Origin: Roseateles amylovorans
GTDB lineage: Bacteria > Pseudomonadota > Gammaproteobacteria > Burkholderiales > Burkholderiaceae_C
Assembly (NCBI RefSeq): GCF_025398155.2
Contig: NZ_CP104562.2
Span: 3,534,001 to 3,598,000, forward strand
Direction: 5' to 3'
Length of the DNA: 64,000 nucleotides
Both the position numbers and the translations under genes were made by a program. The notes under the pieces are model-generated. The model was not told the origin of the DNA, made no database searches, and saw only the letters and a list, made by a program, of their open reading frames with translations. This document shows, in pieces, positions 1-9,908 of this stretch; the first letter of the stretch is position 1, and each line of letters starts with the position of its first letter.

Positions 1-656
1 CGTCGGCCGAGCTTCTCGGTTTCCATCTCCAGCCGCTTGGCCAGCGAGGTGGCCTTGGCCAGGGTGACAAAGTCGAACTCGACCGCCTGCTCCCATCGCA
101 CCGACCGACGCCCGGCCAGCGGATGGTCGGCCGGCGCCACCAGTGCCAGCCGGTCGCGCCGGTAAGTCAGTACATGCAGGCCGAGGGCGGGGGTGCGGTC
201 CGCGAAGATGCCCAGCGCCGCGCGGCCGTCCAGCACCGCCACCACGATCTCATGGCTGTCGGCCTCCTCCAGCTCGATCCGGATGCGGGGGTTCTCCCGC
301 CCGAACGCCGAGATCTGCGCCGGCAGGAACTGGGTCACCGCCGAGGTGTTGGCCCACAGCCGCACGACGCCGGTCAGACCGGAGGCGTAGTCCGACAGAT
401 CGGCCGCCATCTGGTCCACATCGCTGAGGATGCGTTGCGCATGCCGCTGCAGCGCCAGGCCGGCTTCGGTGAGCGTGACGCCACGGGAATGGCGCTCGAG
501 CAAGGCCGTGCCCAGCGATCGCTCCAGATCGCTGAGCCGCTTGCTCGCAGCACCGACCGCCAGCGCGGCCAGCGCCGCGCCCTTGCTGATGCTGCCGGTG
601 CGCGCCACCAGGCTGAACAGCGACAGCGAGACCAGATCGACACGGTGAAGATTCAT
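1..656 (-). CDS. LysR-family transcriptional regulator (3' end outside window)
   Basis: About 218 N-terminal residues are visible; the gene runs off the left edge. It starts MNLHRVDLVSLSLFSLVARTG, the usual beginning of a LysR winged helix-turn-helix, followed by the ordered helices around SISKGAALAALAVGAASKRL (about residues 22-41) and the LERSLGTALLERHSRGVTLTEAG wing region. The effector-binding domain begins near residue 90 (SGLTGVVRLWANTSAV). It is divergent from the large unknown gene at 863, with about 206 bases between the starts, so it may regulate that gene or itself; this is only positional inference. The inducer cannot be told from the sequence. Confidence 0.9.
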   Translation of the reverse strand, partial: MNLHRVDLVSLSLFSLVARTGSISKGAALAALAVGAASKRLSDLERSLGTALLERHSRGVTLTEAGLALQRHAQRILSDVDQMAADLSDYASGLTGVVRLWANTSAVTQFLPAQISAFGRENPRIRIELEEADSHEIVVAVLDGRAALGIFADRTPALGLHVLTYRRDRLALVAPADHPLAGRRSVRWEQAVEFDFVTLAKATSLAKRLEMETEKLGR

Positions 657-862
657 GCGGCCCGAAGTATGCGCGACCGCACGCCTGCCGTGGAGCCGCC
701 CTGCGCGACACGGCCCCTCTCCCATCGTCGCCAGGCGGCAGCCCCTATCGCCTCGTGACCCGGCGTGCCGAGGGCCGAACACGGCGGATCCCGCATCGGC
801 GACCGTGGCGGGGAGCCAGTTGCATGCCCCGACGACTCATCCGATTTTCAGGAGGGGCGACC

Positions 863-3800
863 ATGGCACCGACTTCAGTGGCAGGCGGGGCGGACCTGCA
901 GATCGCATTGGGATTCCTGCAGGGACTCTCGCTCGATGAGGCGACGACAACAGCCGCTGCGCAGCCGCAGGCCCGGGTGGTACGGCCGATGACGGGAGAA
1001 CAGATCCAAGCCCTTCAGCGCCAGACCGAGGCGTTCGTCAGGGGCCCCGAAGGTCGGGCCCTGATCGAGGAGATCTGCGCGGACCTTGGCCGCCTCGTGA
1101 CGTTTGCGGAACGGGAGAGCCTGGGCGGGGCCGGCCGGGAGTTGCGGGACCTGTGCGAGCGGCTCCCCCAGGACCGAGCCGCTCCCGACTACTGGCTCGA
1201 GCTGTTCACCGATGGCCGCATCCATCTGGCCAGAGTCGTCCAGGCGATCGAGGATCCGTGCATTCCGCTGGAAGATCGGCGCGCGGCGCTTGGGGAGCTG
1301 TCGACCGCCCTCACGAACTGCGGACTCCGGCTGCGCGTCGAGTTCGCTCGAGCCGAACGGGCCCTGATCGGCTACCGAGGCAACCTGCGCCATACCGTGC
1401 GGCGCATGTTCGACGAAAGCCGGGATGATGTCATCCGACAGGTCATGACCCAACGAATGCGGCGCGAAGGGGACCACCATCGCATCGACGTGCATGAACT
1501 GGAGAGCCTCCATCACGCCTTGGGTATCGCTGCGTCACGGCAGAACACCGGTGTGTGGGACAGGCCCGCGTTCAAGGATCACGTGAAGGCCTGTCGTCGG
1601 GCGCTGATGGCGCAAGTCACACCGAATACCGTGGCACGGCTATTGGCCGAGGAATGCCTCCATGCGGTTCGCGCGGGCTTGCAAGCGCGTGTGCGAGAGC
1701 CGCTGAACCTGGGCGAAAACCACCGTCACATGGCCCTCCTGTCGATGCTCGTCAAGGACCTCTCGGTGCATTACGGCCCCCTTCGCGACACCAGCTTCAT
1801 CGAGCTGAACGACGACGCGCTGCCGGAACTGATCGACGATCCGGCCCTGATTGCGCTGGACATCCGTCGGGGCATGGTCAGCCACGGCATTGCCGGCCCG
1901 GCCGAGAGCCGGGAGCTGCTGGTCCTCGGCCAGGGCGACACGCGGCTGGCCATTCATGCGATGGACCACCACCTCTGCCATGCGCAAGTCGGCGATCCCG
2001 CACTCGATGAGCGTCATCCGATCCGGCAGGCCCACCTGGACGCGATCGTGTCCGCCGGCAACCTGGATTGGCGTGCGGAGGCTCAGGCGCCGCGCCGATG
2101 GCCCGCAACCTTCCTGACGCCGCTGCTGGAGACTTCCCTGGCGCAGATGGACGACCCCTCACTGCTGCAGGTTTCGCCCAACTGGATGGCGGACCCGGAC
2201 ACCGCGCGGCGCTTCGGCGCCCGGCTGTCCGATCCCGCTTTGCACGCCTGGATGGCCGGGTGCGAGACGTCCGACCTGTCGGAGACGGGCTTGCGCGCCT
2301 TGATGACGGTCATCGCCGCTCGCCCGGAACCCACTGCCGCCATCCAGGCGCTGGCACGCTGCGCACCGCAGGTCCCGCCATCGCTCTGGCGATCCTTGGG
2401 GAGCGAGTGGCTGGAGACCGGGCTGACGATGGCCCAGGCGCCCTTGACTCGCGCCATGCTGGAACTGCTGCGGGCATGCGCTGCACAGTTGTCTCCGGAT
2501 GAACGCGCTGCCGGGCTCACCTTGCCGTTCTCGGCGACAGGCGAGAACGACGTCGCCAGCGCCTTCATCGGCCATTACCTGGACCTGTTGGTGGATCTCG
2601 GGGAGCAGGCCTTGCTCACCCCCTCGCAAACCGCAGCGTTGCTGCGCAATGACGGCCCGGTGGCCCGTGCCCTGTCCAACGCCTTTCTCCGCAACAAGCC
2701 GCTGATGCCCTTGCTGGACGCGCTGACGCGACTGTGCCGCAGTGGCACCCTGGACCAGGACCACCTGATCGCACTGATGAACACGGCGCCCCAGCAATCC
2801 GGGTCGGTGCCCTATGTGGTCCAGGCGATCCGGACGGAGGGGGGCCTGGCGATCAATCCCTTCATCGACTGGGTGCTGTCCAGCGCCGGCCGCGACATCT
2901 CGGTGGAGACGGCCCGGCGCTTGCTGGCCCCGGAGATACCGCCCGGCGTGCTCAGCGTCATCCTGCGCGGCGTACGCGTCGACGATGGGTATCTGCCGCT
3001 GCTCGACTACCTGAACGGTCTGATGAAGGCCCGGGAACAGGGGCTGGTCAGGGACGCCGACGTGACCCAGGTGCTGTTCGCATGGATGGCGGGGGACAAC
3101 AATAGCCAGGAACCCTTGTTCGTCTACCTGCTCCACCGCCGAGGGCAGCACGCGTGTCTCGCCCTTCTGGACTGGCTGCGAACCGCCGTACACGCCGGTG
3201 TCATCGACCGGAACGGCTTGCTCCGGCTGCTGGACGAGCCCGACACCGCCGGCTGGGCGGTGATGGGCACGGCCCTGATCGCCGACTTCCAGGCCTCAGT
3301 CCTCCATTGCATGGCCGTGCTGGACGCAGCGATGGCGCGGGGACTCATTGATGCGCCCACCCTGGCCGAGGTGATCCAGCATGCGGTGAACAGGAGGCAA
3401 AACGCAGCGACGACACTGCATGTCCCGCGTCAATCCTTTGACCTCGGCATTCGCCTGGTCCATCCCGAATCACGCCCCCACCTGCATGCGTTGGATGTCT
3501 TGTGGGAGACCTTGCTGCCGATGATCGCCGAAGGCCGATTCGCGCCATCGCTGCTGACCAACCTGCTGACTCAGCGAGACCCGCATCAGCCACATCTCAG
3601 CCCGACGCCGACCGCAATCCTGCTCGGCGCCTACCAACGGCTGACGGCGGCGATCTTTCGGTGGCGTGCGCCGTCCGGTGGCGCTGCGAAGGGCGGGTCG
3701 AGCGCCGGCGCCCGGCTGCCGGATCCCTGGGTCATGACCCTGCTGGAATGCCGAAGCGGCCCCGGCCGTCGCCCGGCGCTTTGCGTCGCGCTGCAAGGGG

Positions 3801-4345
3801 GCGCGCACCGGTTGGTGGCGCAACTGATGGAGATGGCGGTGGACCACCTGCGCAGCGGCCGTCTGACGCTGCCGGACCTGGTTCAGTGGTGGCAAGCCAC
3901 CGGCGATGACGCCATGCCCGCTGTTCAGGTGGCCATCGCGAGCAACGATCCGGACACCCTCAGGATCTTCATCGACCAGTTGCTGGCCGCGTTCGACCCG
4001 TCGCTCCGTTTCGGTGGACGTCACGTCACAAGGACCGCGCCCCACGAGGCGCAGCACATGCTGACCGCGCTGCTGGGGGCCACCCATCTTGGCGCGGAGA
4101 CGCCAAGCCAGGCGGCGGTACGCCACGGAGATCCGCGGATGCTGGCGGTCTATCTGGACGGGGTGTTCAAAGCGCGCCAGCTCACGCTGATCAGCCATGA
4201 GGCGCTGGCCGCCCTGATCGCGCCGGCAGCACCTCAGTCGCCGGCTCCCCTTCCGCCGCCGACCGAGCGACAGGCCGAGTGCCTGGCGCTGCTCAGACAG
4301 CGAAGGCAGTTGGCACAGTCGCTTGGGTGGCTTCAGCCAGGGTGA
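863..4345 (+). CDS. Large helical-repeat protein of unknown function, paralog A (1160 aa)
   Basis: I do not recognise this family. The ATG at 863 is chosen because a strong AGGAGGGG ribosome site lies at 850-857; an open frame upstream of it is probably not translated. The protein has no signal peptide or membrane segment. Residues about 45-350 are charged and helical. A Cys/His/Asp-rich block, HAMDHHLCH, lies at residues 365-373 and is shared with the paralog at 6219. From about residue 560 to the end there are repeated helical units of the form hydrophobic-x2-L-x3-G-x-L-x4-L-x2-LL, spaced roughly 45-60 residues, ending in an ankyrin-like stretch (VQVAIASNDPDTLRIFIDQL). It is convergent with ggt, only 34 bases away. 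Size, soluble repeats and duplication would fit a secreted effector or a scaffold, but nothing proves export. Confidence 0.85.
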   Translation: MAPTSVAGGADLQIALGFLQGLSLDEATTTAAAQPQARVVRPMTGEQIQALQRQTEAFVRGPEGRALIEEICADLGRLVTFAERESLGGAGRELRDLCERLPQDRAAPDYWLELFTDGRIHLARVVQAIEDPCIPLEDRRAALGELSTALTNCGLRLRVEFARAERALIGYRGNLRHTVRRMFDESRDDVIRQVMTQRMRREGDHHRIDVHELESLHHALGIAASRQNTGVWDRPAFKDHVKACRRALMAQVTPNTVARLLAEECLHAVRAGLQARVREPLNLGENHRHMALLSMLVKDLSVHYGPLRDTSFIELNDDALPELIDDPALIALDIRRGMVSHGIAGPAESRELLVLGQGDTRLAIHAMDHHLCHAQVGDPALDERHPIRQAHLDAIVSAGNLDWRAEAQAPRRWPATFLTPLLETSLAQMDDPSLLQVSPNWMADPDTARRFGARLSDPALHAWMAGCETSDLSETGLRALMTVIAARPEPTAAIQALARCAPQVPPSLWRSLGSEWLETGLTMAQAPLTRAMLELLRACAAQLSPDERAAGLTLPFSATGENDVASAFIGHYLDLLVDLGEQALLTPSQTAALLRNDGPVARALSNAFLRNKPLMPLLDALTRLCRSGTLDQDHLIALMNTAPQQSGSVPYVVQAIRTEGGLAINPFIDWVLSSAGRDISVETARRLLAPEIPPGVLSVILRGVRVDDGYLPLLDYLNGLMKAREQGLVRDADVTQVLFAWMAGDNNSQEPLFVYLLHRRGQHACLALLDWLRTAVHAGVIDRNGLLRLLDEPDTAGWAVMGTALIADFQASVLHCMAVLDAAMARGLIDAPTLAEVIQHAVNRRQNAATTLHVPRQSFDLGIRLVHPESRPHLHALDVLWETLLPMIAEGRFAPSLLTNLLTQRDPHQPHLSPTPTAILLGAYQRLTAAIFRWRAPSGGAAKGGSSAGARLPDPWVMTLLECRSGPGRRPALCVALQGGAHRLVAQLMEMAVDHLRSGRLTLPDLVQWWQATGDDAMPAVQVAIASNDPDTLRIFIDQLLAAFDPSLRFGGRHVTRTAPHEAQHMLTALLGATHLGAETPSQAAVRHGDPRMLAVYLDGVFKARQLTLISHEALAALIAPAAPQSPAPLPPPTERQAECLALLRQRRQLAQSLGWLQPG

Positions 4346-4379
4346 CGGCCCACGGCAGCGGATTCAAACGCCTGCGGCG

Positions 4380-6113
4380 TCAATACCCCGCGGCCAGGCC
4401 GGTGTTGCGCCGCGGATCGTTCGCCCCGTAGAAGCGGTTGCGGCCGACCGGCTTGCCGTTGAGGGACGGCGCACCCACGATGATCGCCGCCAGGTGGTTC
4501 GCCGGATGCGGCACACCGAGCTTGTGCCCCATGCCCTCCAGCAGCTTGCGCGTGTCTGGTGACAGGGCGTAGGGCTCGACATTGGTCAGGTCCGGCTGCC
4601 ACTGCTGATGAAAGCGCGGGGCATCGACCGCCTCCTGGACCGTCATGTCGTAGTCGATCGCATGGATCAGCGTCAGCAGCACCGCCGTGATGATGCGGCT
4701 GCCACCGGGTGTGCCGACCACCATGACTGGCTTGCCGTCGCGGGTGACGATGGTGGGGCTCATCGACGACAGCGGCCGCTTCTCCGGCGCGATCGCATTG
4801 GCCTCGCCCTGCATCAGCCCGTACAGGTTGGGCACGCCCACCTTGGCGGTGAAGTCGTCCATCTCGTTGTTCAGCAGGACGCCGGTCTTGCCCGCAGTGA
4901 CCTTCGCGCCGAACCAGTCGTTCAGCGTGTAGGTGACCGAGACCGCATTGCCCCATTGGTCGGCGATGGAATAGTGGGTGGTGTTGCTGCCCTCATGCGG
5001 CGGCACGCCGGGCTTGAGGTCGGCGGACACGGCGGCCTTCGACGGATCGATGGCCGCGCGGATCTTGGCTGCATACGCCTTGTCCAGCAGGCGGTCCAGC
5101 GGGTTCTTGATGAAGTCCGGATCGCCCAGTGTGCTGTTGCGATCGACGTAGGCATGGCGCATGGCCTCGATCTGGTAGTGCACCGCCTGGGCCGATCCCC
5201 AGCCCAGTTCCTTCAGCGGATAACCCTCCAGGATGTTGAGCATCTCGCAGATAATCACGCCCCCCGAACTGGGCGGCGGGGCCGACACCACACGGTAGCC
5301 GCGGTAGTCGCATTCGATGGGCGCGAGCTCACGGGTCTGGTAGCGGTCCAGGTCGGCCTGCGTCAGGATCCCCTTGCCCGCCTGATTGGACGCCACCAGC
5401 GCCTTGGCCACCCAGCCCTTGTAGAAGCCGTCGGTGCCCTTGGCGCTGATCTCCCGCAGCGTCTTCGCCAGGTCCTTCTGCATCAGCCGGTCGCCGACCT
5501 GAAAGGGCTGACCCTGCTTCAGGAAGATCGCCGCCGAGGCGGGGTCGGCCTGGAAGGCCTGGGTGGCGGTCTGGAACATGTCGATGTCGCCCTGGTCGAG
5601 CGCGAAGCCGCGATCGGCCAGCGCAATCGCCGGCGCGATCAAGGCGCTTCGTTTCATCGTGCCGTACTTCGCCCGGGCGTACTCCAGACCGGACACGCTG
5701 CCCGGCACGCCCACCGCGAGATGGCCGAGGGTGCTCAGACCCTTGATCACCTGACCGTCCTTGTCCAGGTACATGTTGGCGGTGGCCGCCAGCGGGGCCT
5801 TCTCGCGGAAATCGAGAAAGGTCTTCCGGCCATCGGCCAGCTGGAGCGTCATGAATCCACCGCCGCCGAGGTTGCCGGCCGCCGGATAGACGACCGCCAG
5901 CGCATAACCGACCGCCACGGCAGCGTCGACCGCATTGCCGCCCCGCTGCAGCACGTCCACGCCCACCCGGGTGGCCAAGTGGTGGGCGGTGACAACCATG
6001 CCATGTTCCGCAGCAACCGGCGCCGACGACGCGGCCCACGCGGGATCAGAGGGAACCAGCGCCAGCGAGGCACTCACCGAGGCGGCGCAAAGCAGTAGAC
6101 GGAAGGACTTCAT
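4380..6113 (-). CDS. ggt: Gamma-glutamyltransferase (glutathione hydrolase), periplasmic precursor
   Basis: The enzyme removes the gamma-glutamyl group of glutathione and related compounds by hydrolysis or transfer. The 577-aa product is the usual length. It begins with a Sec signal peptide (MKSFRLLLCAASVSASLALV, cleaved near PAWAA), so it acts in the periplasm. The autoprocessing site is SNTTHYS: the first threonine, about residue 378, is the expected N-terminal nucleophile of the small subunit. The PLSSMSPTIV and GTPGGSRI motifs of the small subunit are present. The ATG at 6113 follows an AGGA site; the frame stays open upstream for over 1.3 kb antisense to the next gene, but this is a high-GC artefact. 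The gene sits between two unknown paralogs, convergent with one and divergent from the other. Confidence 0.95.
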   Translation of the reverse strand: MKSFRLLLCAASVSASLALVPSDPAWAASSAPVAAEHGMVVTAHHLATRVGVDVLQRGGNAVDAAVAVGYALAVVYPAAGNLGGGGFMTLQLADGRKTFLDFREKAPLAATANMYLDKDGQVIKGLSTLGHLAVGVPGSVSGLEYARAKYGTMKRSALIAPAIALADRGFALDQGDIDMFQTATQAFQADPASAAIFLKQGQPFQVGDRLMQKDLAKTLREISAKGTDGFYKGWVAKALVASNQAGKGILTQADLDRYQTRELAPIECDYRGYRVVSAPPPSSGGVIICEMLNILEGYPLKELGWGSAQAVHYQIEAMRHAYVDRNSTLGDPDFIKNPLDRLLDKAYAAKIRAAIDPSKAAVSADLKPGVPPHEGSNTTHYSIADQWGNAVSVTYTLNDWFGAKVTAGKTGVLLNNEMDDFTAKVGVPNLYGLMQGEANAIAPEKRPLSSMSPTIVTRDGKPVMVVGTPGGSRIITAVLLTLIHAIDYDMTVQEAVDAPRFHQQWQPDLTNVEPYALSPDTRKLLEGMGHKLGVPHPANHLAAIIVGAPSLNGKPVGRNRFYGANDPRRNTGLAAGY

Positions 6114-6218
6114 GCAACGACTTCCTGAAAGGCTGAAAACGGTCGATTCAACACCGATGCGCACACGCAAGCAAGTGGCGATCCCGCGCGAGTCCCTCGA
6201 ACTTTTGGAGCAGCACGC

Positions 6219-9200
6219 ATGCACCCGAACCCCATGGCCTCTGGCACGGCCCCCGCTCCCGCCTGGGGCCTGACCGCCGATTTCAGCTCGACATCGGGCA
6301 TGTTCCCCCGCGAGCCTTCGCCCCGCGATCGCGTGGTGCAACCCCTGACCCCCGACCAGCTGAGGTCCCTGGACCGGGACGCCGATGCCTTTGTCCAAAC
6401 CGAGGCCGGACAGGACTTGGTGAAGGCGATGGTCGAGGACCTGCAACGACTGATCCGATTTGCGCAGGAGGCCAACGAGGGCCGGACGGCGCGCGAATTG
6501 AGGATCTTCGCCACCCGGCTGCCGGTGGAGCGTCGCCAGCCGATCGATTTCTGGATCAACCTGCTGGGTGACGGAAGACATCATCTGGCGCGGGTGGTGG
6601 ACGGCATCGAGGATGAGCGCATTCCCCTGGACCAACGTCGTGTGGTGCTGTCGAACCTGTCGGGCGCGCTGTCGGAATGCGGCGAGCGGGTGCGGGTGGA
6701 GCTGCAAGACGCGGACCGGGCGCTGTCGGCCTATCGCGGCGATCTGCGGGCGTCCGTCCAGCGCATGGTCGAGGTCAGCCGCGACGATGTGATCCGGCGC
6801 GTCGATGCCGATCCCACCCTCACCTTGCGGGGACCGTCCTCGATCGACACGCATCGACTGGTCCACCTCCAGCAGGCGCTGCGCCAGTCGGCCGGCCAAG
6901 GCGCTTCGCGCGCTTTGCCCGCCACCGAGTTCGAGCGGGCCGTCGCCCGGTGCCAGCAGACCATCCAGGAGCAGGTGACCCCGATGGCGATCGCGCAGAG
7001 GCTGGCCGAGGAATGCGTGCACGGGATTCGCGCTGATCTGCTTCAGCGAATGCGTGGCCCGCTGGATCTCTCGGGCACGTCGACCCATCGACGTCTCCTC
7101 GAAAGCCTGGTGGCCGAACGCACGGCCACCTACGGCCCGGTGAAAGCCGTGAGCTTGATCGAGTTGAACCGCGATGCGTGTCCGGAGCTGACCCAGGATG
7201 CCACCCTGGTGGCCAGAGACATCCGCCGCGGCATGGCCGACCTGGGCCTGGCCCCCCCGCCCGACGAGCGTCCGGTGCTGACGATCGGACAGGCCGACAC
7301 GTGTCTGACGGTGCATGTCATGGATGACCATCTCTGCCATGTGCAGGCCGGCGATCCGGGATTGGAAGAGCGTCACCCGCTCCAGCGTGAGCACCTGGAA
7401 AGAATCCTCTCCGAGGCCCCTCCCCGATGGACGGCCGATGCCCACGGACCCGCCGACTGGCCCCCGGCGTTCACCTCCGCGTTGTTGAACACTGCGATCG
7501 ACCGCATGGATGAGGACGCCATGCAGGGGGTGTCACCCGACTGGATGCGCGACGCCGAGACCGCACGGCGGTTCAGCGACCGACTGTCGGATCAGGCGCT
7601 GGCGAAGTGGCTGTCGACCTGCGGCTCACACCCCTTGTCACCCGTCGGCGCGAGGGCGCTCCTGGCGATCATGGCCCATCGCACGGATCCCCTGGCAGCG
7701 ACGCAACAGCTGCTGGAGCGCGCCCCCGCCATCGCGGGTGATCTATGGCGTCATGTGGGCAGCGACCTGCTCCTCACGGCGCTGACCCCCGGCCGCCAGC
7801 CGCTTGTCCAACTGGCGCCGACGGTCGGGGCGGAGCCGCTGGTGCGCGCGTCGCTGTGCATGCTCGGTGGCGCGATCCCGCAGATGCCCCCCCATGAACG
7901 GCTCGCCGCACTCACCTTGCCGGCCGTAGCCAACCGGGCGAGTGCGCTCAACAACGGCCTGATCACGGCCTACCTCGAGCTGTTGACGTCGCTGTGCGAG
8001 CAATCGCTGCTCATGCCGTCGGAGGTCGGCGCGCTGTTGAACACCCGCAGCGCGGTGTCGCACGGACTGGAACGAGGCATGGCCGGCGGCGCCCCTTTGA
8101 CGACCTGGCTGGATCGACTGGCGCAGCTGTGCGAACGCGGCCATTTACGTGAGTCCGATCTGATTGCCCTGATGAACACGCCACCCGCCGGATCGGCGCA
8201 GATCGCGCTGCCCCTCAGAGCGCTGCGTCAGAACCGGGAAGCCGACCTCAAGGCGGTCACCGCCTGGGCGCTCTCATGCGCAGGCCAGCAGCTGTCTCAC
8301 GAGACGGCCGGCAGGCTGATGGCGTCGGCGCTGACACCCGCGCAGATCACGGAAGTGACGGCGCCGTGCATCAAGGCGGATCTCGCCCGGCCCCTGATGA
8401 TCTATCTGGACGGCCTGCGGCAGGCCCACCAGCACAGGCTGATTGACGACGGCGCCATGATGCAGCTCCTGCATGCCGACGACAGCGCCCCGGGTGCTTC
8501 GGGCTTGCCCTTGCTGGCCGCCTCGCTCCAGGCACCGGACACCCAGGTGGCGCAGTCGGTGCTGGGGTGGCTGAGGACGCTCACCGAGAGCGGGCAACTG
8601 TCGCGCGCCGAGCTGCTGTCGCAACTCCGCGGTGCCCGGGCGCCCGATGGGGGCGTGATCGGGGCGGCCATCGCTGCCGACCTGGTGCCAGTCACGAAGC
8701 AATGCATGGCGCTGCTCGACGTCGCGCTGTCCGCTGGACTGCTCGGCGCTGACGATGTGGCTGAGCTGCTGCGCCGCGCGATCAACGACAAGCAGTCGGC
8801 AGCCGTCTCCACCACGCCGGCTCGACCTGTGGACAGCTTGGGGCTGCACCTGCGCACCCACCCACGCGGACCGCAGCCGCATGCGCTCGACGTTCTTTGG
8901 GCGTCGATGCTCCCCATGCTGGCATCCCGCCGCTTCCCGGCGAGTCATGTCGCGGATCTCGTGACGCAACGCGTGCCCGGTGAGACGCCTCCGGCTGCGA
9001 CCGAGCCAAGTACCATTCTGCGAGCCGCCTATCTGCGGCTGGCCGATGTGGTGCTGAAGGCTCGGGCGCTCCCCGCGACGTCCGTGGCGGCCTCTGCAAG
9101 CACGCCGGCGCTTCAGGACGACATGGCGATGACGCTGCTGGAGTGCCGCAGCGGCCCCAACGGACGACCGCTGCTGGGTGTGGCCTTGCAGGGTGCCCCT

Positions 9201-9803
9201 GAAGGGGTGGATGCCTTGATGACCATGACTGCGCAGGCATGGCGCCGGGGTGCCCTGCGCCTGCCGGAACTGATCGAGCTGTGGCGCGCCGAGGATCGAG
9301 ACGGCCTGCCTGGGCTGCTGGTCGCCATGGAAAGCGGGAATCCAACGACCTTGGCGGTGTACTTGAGGCATTTGTGGACGGTCTTCGGCATCCAGGACAC
9401 CTCCAATCCGTCCTCCGAGGCGCCCGCCCGGTCACCCGAGCTTCAGCAAGGCCTGAAGGCGCTGTTGGGCGCGACCTCCGCCAGCGGAGAAACCGCCACC
9501 CAACGGGCCTTGGCAAAGAGCCAGGACGCCACGCTCGCCACTTACCTGAAACAGGTCCTGAGGGCCGGGTTGACAGATGCGTTGGATGGCGCCACGGTCA
9601 TGCATCTCTTGTCGTCGGGGACCACGTCGACCGCGCCGGGCAGTGGGGCCTGGTCCATCGGCAGTGCCGCCTGCATGGACCTCATCGACGACATGCAACG
9701 CTTAGCCCTCTTGGGAGGTCTGTTACCGCTTGAAGGCGAGACCGCAGCCACACGGTTGTCCGAGGCGGCGGCAGCCGCACTGGACATCGACCTGCGCGAT
9801 TAG
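6219..9803 (+). CDS. Large helical-repeat protein of unknown function, paralog B (1194 aa)
   Basis: Paralog of the protein at 863, collinear over almost the whole length. Clear matches include the N-terminal FxxxxxG helices, DGRHHLARVVDGIEDERIPL, YRGDLRASVQRM, the block HVMDDHLCH at residues 366-374 with GDPGLEERHP after it, and MTLLECRSGPNGRPLLGVAL near residue 970. Repeat-like helical units start near residues 583, 629, 728, 783, 829, 894, 999, 1108 and 1152, for example YLELLTSLCEQSLLMPSEV and WLDRLAQLCERGHLRESDL. No signal peptide or membrane segment is seen. The ATG at 6219 has a GGAG at 6207-6210. It is divergent from ggt with about 105 bases between starts and convergent with the DUF1178 gene. 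Function is unknown; a type III-type effector or a large scaffold are possibilities. Confidence 0.85.
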   Translation: MHPNPMASGTAPAPAWGLTADFSSTSGMFPREPSPRDRVVQPLTPDQLRSLDRDADAFVQTEAGQDLVKAMVEDLQRLIRFAQEANEGRTARELRIFATRLPVERRQPIDFWINLLGDGRHHLARVVDGIEDERIPLDQRRVVLSNLSGALSECGERVRVELQDADRALSAYRGDLRASVQRMVEVSRDDVIRRVDADPTLTLRGPSSIDTHRLVHLQQALRQSAGQGASRALPATEFERAVARCQQTIQEQVTPMAIAQRLAEECVHGIRADLLQRMRGPLDLSGTSTHRRLLESLVAERTATYGPVKAVSLIELNRDACPELTQDATLVARDIRRGMADLGLAPPPDERPVLTIGQADTCLTVHVMDDHLCHVQAGDPGLEERHPLQREHLERILSEAPPRWTADAHGPADWPPAFTSALLNTAIDRMDEDAMQGVSPDWMRDAETARRFSDRLSDQALAKWLSTCGSHPLSPVGARALLAIMAHRTDPLAATQQLLERAPAIAGDLWRHVGSDLLLTALTPGRQPLVQLAPTVGAEPLVRASLCMLGGAIPQMPPHERLAALTLPAVANRASALNNGLITAYLELLTSLCEQSLLMPSEVGALLNTRSAVSHGLERGMAGGAPLTTWLDRLAQLCERGHLRESDLIALMNTPPAGSAQIALPLRALRQNREADLKAVTAWALSCAGQQLSHETAGRLMASALTPAQITEVTAPCIKADLARPLMIYLDGLRQAHQHRLIDDGAMMQLLHADDSAPGASGLPLLAASLQAPDTQVAQSVLGWLRTLTESGQLSRAELLSQLRGARAPDGGVIGAAIAADLVPVTKQCMALLDVALSAGLLGADDVAELLRRAINDKQSAAVSTTPARPVDSLGLHLRTHPRGPQPHALDVLWASMLPMLASRRFPASHVADLVTQRVPGETPPAATEPSTILRAAYLRLADVVLKARALPATSVAASASTPALQDDMAMTLLECRSGPNGRPLLGVALQGAPEGVDALMTMTAQAWRRGALRLPELIELWRAEDRDGLPGLLVAMESGNPTTLAVYLRHLWTVFGIQDTSNPSSEAPARSPELQQGLKALLGATSASGETATQRALAKSQDATLATYLKQVLRAGLTDALDGATVMHLLSSGTTSTAPGSGAWSIGSAACMDLIDDMQRLALLGGLLPLEGETAATRLSEAAAAALDIDLRD

Positions 9804-9908
9804 ATCCGGATGGCGCCGGTGCCGCTTCACAGGCAAGCTCAGACGCAGCGCCTGGCGACATCCATGCGCCGCCGCCCGCGGCGCAACCGCAGGTCGACGT
9901 CCGACGGA

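Noticed and set aside
657..862. hrp box or PIP box before the first large paralog
   Set aside because: I looked for TTCG-N16-TTCG and GGAACC-N16-CCAC patterns here and at 6114-6218 and found none with acceptable matches.
6114..7445. Extension of the ggt frame upstream into the 6219 gene
   Set aside because: The signal peptide and ribosome site set the start at 6113; the extension is antisense to another gene.
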